DNA from: Pyrenopolyporus hunteri
Taxonomy: Eukaryota > Ascomycota > Sordariomycetes > Xylariales > Hypoxylaceae
Direction of reading: 5' to 3'
Assembly: GCA_902806595.1 (NCBI GenBank)
Contig: CADCXC010000001.1
Coordinates: 785,535-849,534, forward strand
DNA: 64,000 nt
Of the stretch, positions 12,701 to 25,121 are shown piece by piece; the first letter of the stretch is position 1, and each line of letters opens with the position of its first letter. The translations under genes and the position numbers were made by a program. The notes under the pieces are model-generated. The model saw only the letters and a list, made by a program, of their open reading frames with translations. It had not been told where the DNA came from and did not search any database.

Positions 12701-14939
12701 TTCTAAATTATTTTCCTTATTTTCATCGATTATTTCTATATTATTATAAATATAACTTAAAAATTAAATAAACGAAAAGCGGAACATTTTTACCGATTAT
12801 TATTTCGAATTAAAGAAAAATTTTTCGTGTTTTTTTATTAATAAATTTAAGTGATAAACCCGTCGTTTTAATTATTAATAATCGAAATAATATTAAAATT
12901 AAAAATTTTTTAAAATTAAAATAGATACGATATTTGATTTATTTCCGAGTAAATAATAAATAATATCTTACCTACGAAAACATAAAATTTCGAAGCGTAT
13001 ATAAACGCGTATTTAGTTAAAAAAGTCGAAGTTAAATTTATTTTAATTATAATTAATCGATTTATAATAATAACGGGGATAACCGTAAACGTAAACGTAA
13101 TAATAAATAAAAATAAATTTAAATTTTAATTATAAATTTTATATCGATATAAATTACTTTTTTTATATTTTTAAATTTTAAATAAATTAAATTAAATATT
13201 ATTTTAAGTGTATAATTTTATATGAATTAATTAATTAATTAATATTATTACGTTAATTTAAATAAACTTTTTTTTTAATTATATTTAAAATTAAATATTT
13301 AAATAAATATTATTAATATTATTATAAATTTAATTATAATATTTTAAATTATAAAAACGTAAAAAATTTATAAAGTTATTATTAATATATAATATAAATA
13401 TTTTTTATATAAATATATTTATAAAAATTTAAATATTAATATTAAAACGTTTTTTTATTAGCTTTTAATTATTTTAAATTAATAATTTATTTATATAACT
13501 CGTAATTTATTAAAATAAAAACGATTAAAAATATAATTTAATTTTAAATATTTAATAATGAAATAAAAAACGAAAGGATAAAATTATTTAAATTATAAAA
13601 ACTTAATTTTAAAACATTTAATATAATTAACGTAATTAATAAATAAAAAATATTATATTTAAAAAAAAACAAATCGTTTATATTTAGAAACAATATAAAT
13701 TCGCCTTTTATTTCGAATATTATTTTTTCTTAAATAATTTTTAAAATTTATTTAATTAAAAAAATTTTTTTTTATTTTTTTTATATTTTATTACGTAATT
13801 ATAAATAAATATCTAAAAGATTAAAAGTTTACGTTTTCGAGGGAATATCCCCGTGTCGAAAAATTAATATTTTTACATAAAAAAATTTATTAAAAAAATA
13901 ATAATAAATATTATAACCATTATAATAAACCATTTTTTAATATTATCATACATTATATTAAACGAAAAAAATAAATATTATAAAACCGAAGAATATAGTT
14001 ATAAAAAATAAAGTAGATATAATAAATATAATATATATAATAAATATTATAAAGCTATTAAGGGGGTATCGTATATATAATAAATTTTAATTTAAAAAAT
14101 CTTCGATAAATATTTTAACCTTTAATTAATTTTATCGATAATAAACCCATCACATAAAAATCGAATATAATTATATTTATATAAAATAAAAACTTTTTTA
14201 ATTAACGATAATAAAAATTTAAATTTAAATTAATCGAATTTAAATTTAATAACTTTTATTTTAACGTTTATAACTCGAATTTAATAAATATAAAAATTTT
14301 AAATAAATATTAATAAACGAAATAAAAATATATTAAGATATAAATATTAAATTTTTTTTTTTTCGACCGATTTAATAATTTAAAATATTTTAAATTATTT
14401 ATTATTATTTATAAATTTTATTTCGTAAATAAATCGAACGAAAAAATATATAAATTAATCGAAAAAGTTTTTAAATATATATATTAATTATATATGTTTA
14501 TTTAAATATTTATTAAATAAAATTAATTTATATATAATAACGATTTTATTTATTTAAATTTTTATAAACTTTTATATTTTTTCCTTATAATAATTTTTCG
14601 TCGAATATATCATTAAAAAATATTAATATAATTTACGAAAAACTTTCGAAAAAATTCGTTTTTATAAATTTATTTAATATATTCGAAAAATAAAAATTTC
14701 CGTTAATATAATTAATATTAAATTTTATAAATTATTAACGATTAACGATTTTTATAACTTTAAAATATTTTAATAAAAAACGAAAATTATTATATTATAT
14801 AAAACGTATAAAACTTACGTAATAATTTACCGATGCGAAGTTAATAATTTAATATCGACAATATCGATAAAAAAAATATTTATATCGTTACTTTTTATTA
14901 TATCGATATCGCGAAAAACGATCGATTTTTCCTCTATAA

Positions 14940-15175
14940 CGCCCCTATAAACGAAAACTTTTTTTTTTAAAATACCCCCGCCGGTAAAAAATTATCTTTT
15001 TATAGGTTTTTTATTAATAAAAATATTTATTTTTTCCTCTATAATACTTTTACTTATAAAAACACTCGTTTTTTTTTTCGTAATATTTTTATTTATAAAA
15101 ATACTCGTTTTTTTTTCTACGATATTTTCGTTTATAAAAACGCGCCTTTTTTTTTCCGTAACGTTTACCCCGCGA
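14940..15175. repeat. 39-bp degenerate tandem repeat inside AT block 1
   Basis: The TATAAAAA anchor recurs at 15055, 15094 and 15133, a constant 39-bp step. Each is followed by an ACTCG or GCGCC core and a T-run. Less regular units extend upstream to about 14940. The period is a multiple of three. Confidence 0.6.
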
Positions 15176-16489
15176 ATTTCGACTAATTAATAATTTATAA
15201 ATATAAATAATAATATTTAATTTTATAATTTATCGTTTTTTAGATTTTAAATAATACTACGTACATTAATAAACCCTTTTACTACATATAAATTTCGAAA
15301 AAAACCGTTAAAATATTTCGCGTCGAAAATATCTATTTCTTCCCCGAAAAAATATATTATATATTTTAATAATATAAAAAATAATATATTAAAAAAATAA
15401 ATAAAAATCTCGTATTTTTATATTATTTAGGTATAATTTAATATAATTTAAAAAAATATCGTATTTATTCGACGTTCGATTATATTAATATTAAACGACG
15501 ACGTAAATTTTAAAAAAATTAAATAAAATAACGACGATTTTCCCTTTATTAAAAAAGTTATTTTTTTAAAATCGAACTAAATACATTTAAAAAATAATTA
15601 ATTAATATTTTTATCGTCGTAATCGAATTCGATTATAATTTAAAAAAAAATTTTACTCGTATTTAACGTTTTTATTTACGAATTAATTAAATCGTTAATA
15701 TCGTTCGTCGTAACGTTTTCGTTCGAATTTAATAAATAAAATATAAATATAATAAAACTTATTTTTATCTTTTTATTCTACTTAAATTATAACGTTTTAT
15801 AAAAAGTTATAAATTAAAAAACATAAAGCGGAAATTTAACCCTTTTAACGTAATTATAATTACTTTAAAAAAATTTAATATTAAACATTAAAAAAAATAT
15901 ACCGTTAATTATAACGATAAATATCGAAAATAAATAGTTAATAATATTTAAAAATAACCTTTTTAACGTAAAAACCCTTTTAAAACTTCGATTAAAACGC
16001 GTACTTTATATTATTATTAAAAAACGTAAAATTAAATAAATATTAAACGAATATAATATTTTCGATTTATTTATTAATATTAACCCTATAATTCGAAGTA
16101 AAATTAAAACTATTCGTTTTATTTAATATATTTAAGTACGTATATATATATTTAATTTATTAAAAATATAATTTTAATTTTTATTTTTAAAAAATACATT
16201 AATCGAAAATTTATTTATTATAATATATAAAAATTTATTAAAATATATTATTTCTCGATTACTTATTTAATAATTAATTATTTTATATATTATTTTATAA
16301 ATAATTTTTAAAAATATATTATTTAAAATAATTATTTATTTTTAATAAATTAATTTATTATTAAATTATAAAAATAAATAATTTAAATATCGATTTATTT
16401 ATTATTTTTAATTTTTTATAAATTTTTAATAATATTATTTTTATTACGATAAATAATTTAAATTAAATAAGTTATTTTATTATTTTATA

Positions 16490-16545
16490 TATTATTATTT
16501 TATATATTATTATTTTATATATTATTATTTTATATATTATTATTA
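16490..16545. repeat. Short tandem repeat (TTTTATATATTATTA)n
   Basis: A roughly 15-bp A/T unit is repeated about four times in succession. It is low complexity within the AT block. Confidence 0.6.
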
Positions 16546-19500
16546 AACGATTTAACGAATATTATTTAATTAATTTTAAATATACAACCTTCGAAAAAAA
16601 TTTATCGAATTTAATTTTTTCGATATCGTAAATATATTTACGTATAATTTATAAATATTATTATTATAAATATAAAAATTTTCCCCATTTTAAACGTAAT
16701 TAATACACTTATTTTTATATTACCTTTTTAAATTAATATATTCGAAAAACGATTATATAATCGAAGTAAAAAAATTAAAATTTAACTCGTTTATCGTATT
16801 ACGATATCGTTTATCGTATTTTTAATACGAAATCGCGTTACGTCGTTTTTTATTTACGATTAATAAACTTTAAAAACGATAAAAATTATATAATAATTAA
16901 TATATATAATAATTAAACGAATAACTTCGAGTCGTTTCGACGTATATTCGATATATTTATTTCGAATATTTTAATAAAACGTCTTTTATTTTCGAACTTA
17001 AATTAATTATTTTTTAAAACGTATTTTTTCGATTTAAATCGATTTTTTATTCGTAATATATATTTTAATTTTTCCCTTCGAATTTATATATATAAATAAC
17101 GTAATAAAATTTTTTATTTAGTAATATATAATTATAAAATAATTAATAAAAAAATTTATAACAATTTAAATTATATTAAATTCAAATTTATAATTTTTAA
17201 ATTTTAAAATTTCTTAATTTAATTAAACTAAAAACTAATTCATTAACGCGTTTTTCGAAGGTTATTTATATAAAAAAAAAATATATTTTTTTTTTCGTTT
17301 AAATAATTAAAACGACGTTATATTAATAAAGTAAATAATATATTAAATTAATTTTAATTTTATTATAAATTCGAATAAAATAAAAATTACGAGGGATTAT
17401 TAACTTTTTTTAATATAATTATTTATTTAATTCGATTTTTTTTTTTTCGATACGTATAATAAGTAAATATTTAAAATATTTAAATATTTAACTCGCGCGT
17501 TTATATATAATTTTTAATTTATTTATATATATAACGTTTTTAATTATTTTAATATTTTAAATAATTAATAATTTACGTCGATACGATTCGATTAATCGTT
17601 ATTTTAAATATAATTTAATTTTAATAAAATATTCGATATATATATATATATATAAAAAATATATAGGTTTAAATTATAATTATATTAATGAAAGTTTTAA
17701 AAAAATATATTAATAAAAAAAAAGGGTTTTTTAATTAAGGTATAAATTATTAAATAACGATTATAAATTAAATTAATTATTTAATAAAATATCGTTATTA
17801 CGCGAAATAATATCGTAATAATTATATTAAAAATTAAAAATTATATTATATTTTTTACTTTTATACTTTAAAAATATATCGCGAATTACGCGTAATAAAT
17901 TAAATAATATTATATTATATTAAAAATATTCGAGTTTTTAATAATTATATATATAATATTTATATTATAATTAATTAAAATATTAATATATATTAACCAA
18001 CCCCTTTTTAACCGATATAAATAATTAAATATTTATATATATAAAAAATATTTAAATTTTTATATTATCGTTTTATATTAATATTATTTAATTTATTCGT
18101 TTATTATTAATGTAAATTAAATTTATTTTCGTTTTAATTAATTAAATTTATACCCTATATTTTATTTTTTATTTATTATAATAAAAAATATAATTAATTT
18201 TTTAGAAAAAATTTAAAAAGTAGATTTATATAAATATTTATTTTTATATATAAATAAATATTTAAATAAGAAAGTAAATAAATAAATATTTATTTAAGTA
18301 TTTATTTATTTATAATATAATAAATACGAACGATATATATTTTAATTCGAAAATTTTATTTAAAAATTTATATAATAAATAAAAAGTAAAATCTATTTTA
18401 CGATATAATATTAAATCTAACGGTTTTTATATAAATTTAATAATAAATTAAAAAAAACCGTTTAATAATAAAATAAATTTTAATACGATACGAAAAAAAA
18501 AATCTAAACTTTTTTTATTATAATTATTTCGAGCGTTACCCCTTTTATAAAGTAAATTATATAACGTTTATTATTCGAAATATCTTATTTTTTTATAAAC
18601 ATTTCCCGGTATTTTAAAGTAAAAATCGGTCGTATAATTCGATTATTTTATACGTAACCGTTTAACGTTTTTTCCTTTCGATAATATAAATTATATTAAA
18701 ATACGAAAATATTTTTTATCGAATAAATTTAAACTACGTTCGAATATACCATTAAAAACGTAATAAAATTATTTAATAATTTATTATAATATAATAAAAA
18801 AAATTAATAAAGGGAAATATTTATTCGATTTTAATCTTCGATTATTTTTTTAAATAATTTAAAAAAATGTGTAATATTAATATAACTTTTTTTAAACTTT
18901 AAATTACGTTATATTTAATCGAAACGTCGTATCGTTTTTATTTAAAAAAAATAAAAATACGATATTAAACGTAAAATTAATAATACATTTAATTTAATTT
19001 ACGAATATAAATAATTATTTTATAGTTTTAATTTATAATTATTACCGTCGACGTTAAATTTTTATCGATTTATAATTTTATAATTACGAAATTCGATTTA
19101 ATGTCGCGTTTTAATATTTATAATAATAATTAATCGAAAGTAAGTTAATTTTATTTATAATTAATAATAAAAACGTTCGAAAACGTAATATTTTTTATTA
19201 TATTATAAAATAGTCGAATTTTTAAATTTATAATTTAATAATTATCGATTTCGTTCGAATGTTTATAAAAGAAAAATTTAACGATTAAATTAATTAAAAT
19301 AACGGTATAAATATAAAAAAAAATATAATTTAACGATAATTAAATTAATTACGTAACGAATTAAATTACGTATTTAATATAAATGTACGTATTTTACGAA
19401 TTTTAAAATTATTTTATTACGATTTTATTCGAAAAAAATAACCGTATATAAAAATATTACCACTATTCGATAATTAATTAAATAAATTTCGATATATTTT

Positions 19501-20340
19501 AATAAAATTATCGTTTTCGATTTCGTTTTAATCCGTAAAAACTCGAAATATATTAATTAAATTATCGAACGGTTTATAATAATTACGACTTTTTATAAAA
19601 AAATTTCGAAATACGATAAAAAATTCATTAAATCGACGGGTTCGAATCGAAACTTTTAACGAAATAATTAATTTATCGAATATTAAATCGGTTAAACTTT
19701 CGAAATATAACGGGGATAAATACATTAATTAACGCGGTAAATACGTTAATATTTTAAAATTAAATGTCGATTAAATAATATTTTCGGTCGACTTCGAATT
19801 ATAAAATATATTTTATCGATATTTTATAACGTCGAAATTTTAAATTTATATCGATTTACGAAATCGTTTATTACCGTCGTATTTTTTAAATTAATAAAAT
19901 TAAAATATAAAAAAAAATAACGAGTTTAACGTTAATAATAAAAATTTAAAAATTTTTTTATAAAATAAAAATTTATTAAAAAATAAAAAATTATATAATT
20001 TATAATATATTTTATATTATTATATTAAATAAAAAATAAATAAATTTATAATTTTAATTTAAAAAAAATATTAAAATTAAAACGAAAATATAAATACTTT
20101 TATTTTAAATTATAATTTTAATTAAATTCGAATTTATAACTATTTTTTTATTAAATATAGTTTCGTAAATTTTATATAAACCTTTAAAATCGTTATATTT
20201 TATTAATTTATTTAAAAACGTAATAATTTTTTACCATTAATTTTACGTTTTTATATTTTATTATTTTTTAAATAAAATATACCGTTTAAAAAATATATAA
20301 ATCGTATTAAAAATTTAAAATAATTTAACGATATATTTAA

Positions 20341-20570
20341 AATCGGCCGTTTTAAATTTAACGGATTTTTTTAATCTATTATATTATTATTATTTAAAAT
20401 CGATTATTTTAAATCTAACGAATTTTTCGAATCTATTACGTTATTATCGTTTAAAATTAATTATTTTAAATTCGACGGATTTTTCGAATTTATTACGTTA
20501 TTATCGTTTAAAATTAATTATTTCGAATTCGACGAATTTTTTAAATTTATTACGTTATCGTTATTTATAT
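20341..20570. repeat. 57-bp tandem repeat, about four units, inside AT block 1
   Basis: Units begin near 20344, 20401, 20458 and 20515, a 57-bp step. Each contains a TTTTAAAT...ACGGATTTTT core followed by TTATTACGTTATTATCG. Units differ mostly by C/T and G/A changes. The period equals 19 codons, which would fit a former protein-coding repeat. Confidence 0.7.
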
Positions 20571-23500
20571 TTATTATTTTTATTATTATATTTAAAAATA
20601 AATTAAAACGAAATAATATAGTTATAATATTTAATATATTTTTTTTTTTTTTCGTTTATATAAATATATTAATAATATATATACGTAATCGTTTATATTA
20701 TTTTATTTTCGATAATATAAAAATATCGACGAAGTAAATAATAAAATATTTATTATAAACTTTATTCGAATTTCGTTAAAATATATAAAACCACGTTTTT
20801 ATATTATTTAATATAATATTAAAAGTAATAGTAATAAATAATAAAAAATAACGGCTTTTTTTTATATATTAATATAATCTTTAAATAATATTAAAATAAA
20901 TAATATATTTTAAAATAATTTAATTTTAAATAATCGATAAAAGTTAAAAAATATTAATATTGAAATTTTTATATTTAATAATTAAAAATGAAAAATTAAT
21001 AATAATATAAGTTTTAATTAACCTACTTATATATTTAAAAAATTAAAATCGTTCGAATTATATAAGTATATTATTTTAAAACGTATCGAACTTCGAATAA
21101 AAAAATTTTATCGATGTTAATAATTTTAAAAAAACGATTTCGCGGTAAATAAATGTTTCGTTAAAGTGTTTAAATCGGCGATTTATAAGTTTTTATATTT
21201 TTTCGAATAAATAATTATCGAAGGTTTTTTTTATTTTTTTTTTCGTTAATATAATATTAAATATAAACTTCGATAATATTTTCGTTAATTACGATATTTT
21301 TATACGATTTTCGCTTAATTTAACCGTTTAAAAATAAAACTTTTTCTACTTCGATTTATTCGAAAGTTTATTTTTCATTAAATTTTTTAAATCGATTAAT
21401 AATAACCGTAAAAATTAAATTTTTTTCTACGATAATAAAAAATAAAAATGTTTTTTTTTAACTTTATTAACGATCGTAATAATATTAATTAAAGTATCGT
21501 AAAATACATTATTAAAAAAAATATTATTAAATTTAAAATAGAAAATATAAAATTTTAAATTCGAAATAATTTATATATATTTTTTTAATTTTATTTACGT
21601 TATTATAATTCGAATGGATTTTTAAAATTTAATAATTTCGTTTATTTTATATATCGACGGCGTAAACGTTTTATTAATAAAATTTATAAATAATATCTTT
21701 AAAATTTTATAATCGTTCGAAACTTTTTTAAATTTTTTCGATAAAAATAAATTAAAGTTTAAATAATAATTTATAAAGTTAAAACGGTCGATATTAAAGT
21801 TTTCGATTAAAACGAAGGGATTTTTTAATTTTTTTTAATTAATATTAAAACGCGTAAATTATATAAAAACGGTTTAAAAAATTAATTTAAAAATATCGTT
21901 AAAAACGTAATTTCGTAATAATAAAACGGAAATATATTTAAATACGATTAAAATTAATTATTATTAAATATTTTATATAAATATATAAAATTAAATTTTA
22001 AATTATAACGATTTTATTATTTATTATATTTTAATTAATAGTTTCGTTTTTTAAAACGTAATATATTTATAATTAAAATTAAAGTTTTCGACGTTAAATC
22101 GCGTCGAATCGAACCTAAATTTAATTAATCGAAGTTTTTTTATAAAAGTCGAATAAATTTTATCGATTAAATCGCGTCGTTTTTTCGAAGGTAAACGTTT
22201 TATAAATAATAAAAAAACTTTAATTTATAAATATTTTATAAAAATAAAAAAAAGTTTTTCGCGATTATTAAATAAATTAAAAAATATATTTATATTTATA
22301 TAAATATATATAAAAAAAAAAACGGTATTTTAAGTTAAATATTAAATAAAATAAATCGTAATAAAATAATAAATGTTTTTTTTCGTAATATTTATTATCG
22401 TTATAATATAAATTTAATAATTTCGAAAAGTCGATTTCGAAAAGTTATTTATTATATATAAACGATATATTATAAATTATATTAAAAAACGTTAATAATA
22501 TTATATATTAAAGAAAATATAAATATTTCGAAAATTTTATTAAAAAATGTTTTTAATATCTCCGAATTAATTAAAAATTAATAATTAAATTAAAAATAAA
22601 ATAAAATTATAAATTAAAATATAAAAAAATAAAAAAAAAATACGAGGTAAAATAAATACGTTAAAAATAATAAATTAAATAAATAACGTTAAAAAAAAAA
22701 TAAAATAAAATTTAATAAAAATATTTAATTAATCGTTTTATAAATTATATAAAATTAAATAAAAACGAAAAATAAATTTTAATAAAATAATTATATAATA
22801 AAATTATTTATTAATAATTAAATGTAAAATTTTATTATTATTAATCGAAATTTATTATAAAGTTATATCGTTAATATATTATTAATATAAATCGATGTTT
22901 AAAAAATTATAAATAAAATATAAAAAATTACAATTTAAAAAATAATATAATAAATAAAATAATAAAATTATTTTAAGTTTCGTTATTAAATATTTAAACG
23001 GTTAAATAATCGTATAATATTAAAATTAAAAAAATTAATATTAAAAAAATTAATAATAAAATAAAATTTTATTTTATATTATTTCGTATTTATAATAATT
23101 TTATTAATTTATAAAAATATATAAATTTTAAAAAATCGATAATAATAATAAATATTTAAATATATAATAACGTTTTTTATAATTAAAATTATAAAACGTT
23201 ATAATAAAATACGATATATAATATAATAAATTACGATTTTATAAAAACGTATTAACGGTAAAAACGTTTAATGTTTCGAAATTTATTAAACGAATAAAAA
23301 GTCGTTAATTAATAATCGATTAATTATTATACGATTATATAATAAAAAATACGAAATAAATAAAATAAATTAAATTATATATATATAAAAATTATAAACG
23401 ATTTAATTTTATATTAATCGATAAATATATTATTTTTAAAAGTTATATTTTAAATGTTTATTACGTAAAGCGACGAAATATTTAATAAAAATATATTTAT

Positions 23501-23680
23501 TTTTATTATCGTTATAATAAATATTTTAATATAAAATTATATTATTATAATATCGATTATTTAATAAAATTAAATTATTATATTAATTTAAATATTTTTA
23601 ATATTATGTTATTTTTTTTCGTATTATATTAATTATATTAACCTAAATATATGATTATGTTATTTTTTTTTTTTAGTCGT

Positions 23681-25121
23681 TTATCGTATATATGGTTTAT
23701 GTCATTTTTTTTTCCAACGTTTTAGCGGGTTAACGGTTTTATGGCAAATGGCCAGCCGTCCCTATCTTATCGCTTTAGCACATGACTTCGGAACCAATCA
23801 CCGTTTGTGCCACGTAGGAGTCCCCGCTTGGATTGTTCGAGCTAGGATTCGGGTATGACGGCATGGGTAGCACATTATATCTAAGACGTACATGTATCTG
23901 ACTTTTAGATAGGTACCTACCTACGTATATATTTCATCTAAGTACATTAGCTGCCGAGGTGCCTATCCTTTTAAGATGGCAGCCTGGGCACCTAGAAACT
24001 ACCTACTCGTACCTAAATACGATATAGATTTTGGGATCCTGCATCTAATCACAGTATGTACATAGGTACCTACCTAGGTGGATAAGTACGTGATAGGTTT
24101 CATAGGTACCTATGTATGTAGGTATAGAGTTAAAGATCCCATCATCGATGCCCGGACTAGCTGCTAGGTGGGTAGGTAATTAACGCTCGAGCTCAGTGGG
24201 GCCTTCCGCCGTCCAGCGGTCCAAGGTAGCGGGTTAGGGCAACGACTTTCCAAGGTTAATACCTTAGGTACCTAACCTAGCAGAAGGACGTCAAAATAAC
24301 TGGCGCACCCCGTAACAATGAATACTAAGGGACTTAAAATAATAAAATTCATATTCGTTTAAAAAATAAATGAAATATTAAAAATTAACTATTATAACAT
24401 ATTTATAATTTATATAATAGTTTATAAAATTTTTAAAATTTTGAAATAAGATAATAATATGAATATTCGAGATTAAAGATAAAATATTAAAGTACGGTTT
24501 GATATTGATGGAATTGAAGCGTTTTGGTAGTGCGCCACTTTTTTTGACGTCCTTCTGCCTGGTAGGTAGGGAGGTAGGTAGGTACCTAATCTTCCAGGTA
24601 TTAGATGCAATTCGAATCTCCTAGGGCATCGGCTCTTCCTTAAAACCCCCCATCTTACCTTTTCCCAACAAATAAATTCGAACCCATGTAAGACTCCGCC
24701 CGCCTCTTATCCGTCTGTTGATGTCGAATAAGGCGCTGCTCGAGTACATGCACTGTTCTTACCGCTCGGAACGATCCCCGCCTAGAATTTCTTGCCAACT
24801 GCCTACATAGTATTCCGATCTTTAGCGTCCTCGGGCGCATAGTTCTCCTTTGCCTTTCTGTCGTCTACCTATTCTCTCCGTAGGTCCCTACCTTACTTTA
24901 ACTACCTGGGACCTAGCGGCCTCGGGTATACATACTCCTCCAGCCCAGCTTCTTTTGCAAGCCGAGGTCCTCTACCGCCGGGTTCCGGGGCTTCCAATCC
25001 GGACAATCCTCCCTCGGAATTCTTCCTACCGCACCTCGGTCTGATGGGTACGGCGCACGTCCCGCAAGGCCTGACACGAACAGACGAATCCTCCCCGCTT
25101 CGCGAACCCTCCTAGGCCACC
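23681..25121. other. Intergenic region between AT block 1 and PTC6
   Basis: Opens with the border motif (AGCGGGTTAACGG at about 23727-23740). It continues with normal-GC DNA rich in TACCTACC/GGTAGGTA arrays (23910-23930, 24060-24130, 24560-24590) and holds MITE copy 1 (24281-24557). The last ~500 bases are the likely PTC6 promoter and leader. No supported gene. Confidence 0.5.
24281..24557. mobile_element. MITE copy 1 (277 bp, inverted termini CAGAAGGACGTCAAAA), not hypermutated
   Basis: The left end CAGAAGGACGTCAAAA...TGGCGCAC is matched by the reverse complement of the right end (GTGCGCCACTTTTTTTGACGTCCTTCTG in part). This gives inverted repeats of about 28 bp with a few mismatches. The interior is AT-rich with no ORF. 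Flanks CCTAG and CCTGG could be an imperfect 5-bp target duplication. A second, mutated copy lies at 34226-34501. Confidence 0.8.

Larger units (their letters stand above)
6797..23680. repeat. AT-rich hypermutated (RIP-type) block 1, about 16.9 kb
   Basis: Almost entirely A and T. The remaining C and G lie overwhelmingly in CpG dinucleotides, while CpA, CpT and CpC are nearly gone on both strands. Reading frames are wiped out: the only ORF above 60 codons is a low-complexity one at 19528-19725, which I do not call a gene. Internal structure includes simple A/T repeats (6930-7070, 9000-9200), a 39-bp tandem repeat near 15.0 kb, a short repeat near 16.5 kb and a 57-bp tandem repeat near 20.4 kb. 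The block is best read as transposon-derived DNA decayed by a C-to-T process. I could not identify individual elements in it. Confidence 0.85.

Noticed and set aside
19528..19725. 65-codon ORF in AT block 1
   Set aside because: Composition is Phe/Ile/Asn/Lys from A/T-rich DNA. It is the only one in 17 kb, as expected by chance, and not alignable to a transposon protein by eye.
24232..24240. GGGTTAGGG-like interstitial telomere sequence
   Set aside because: A single partial unit, expected by chance; no tandem array.
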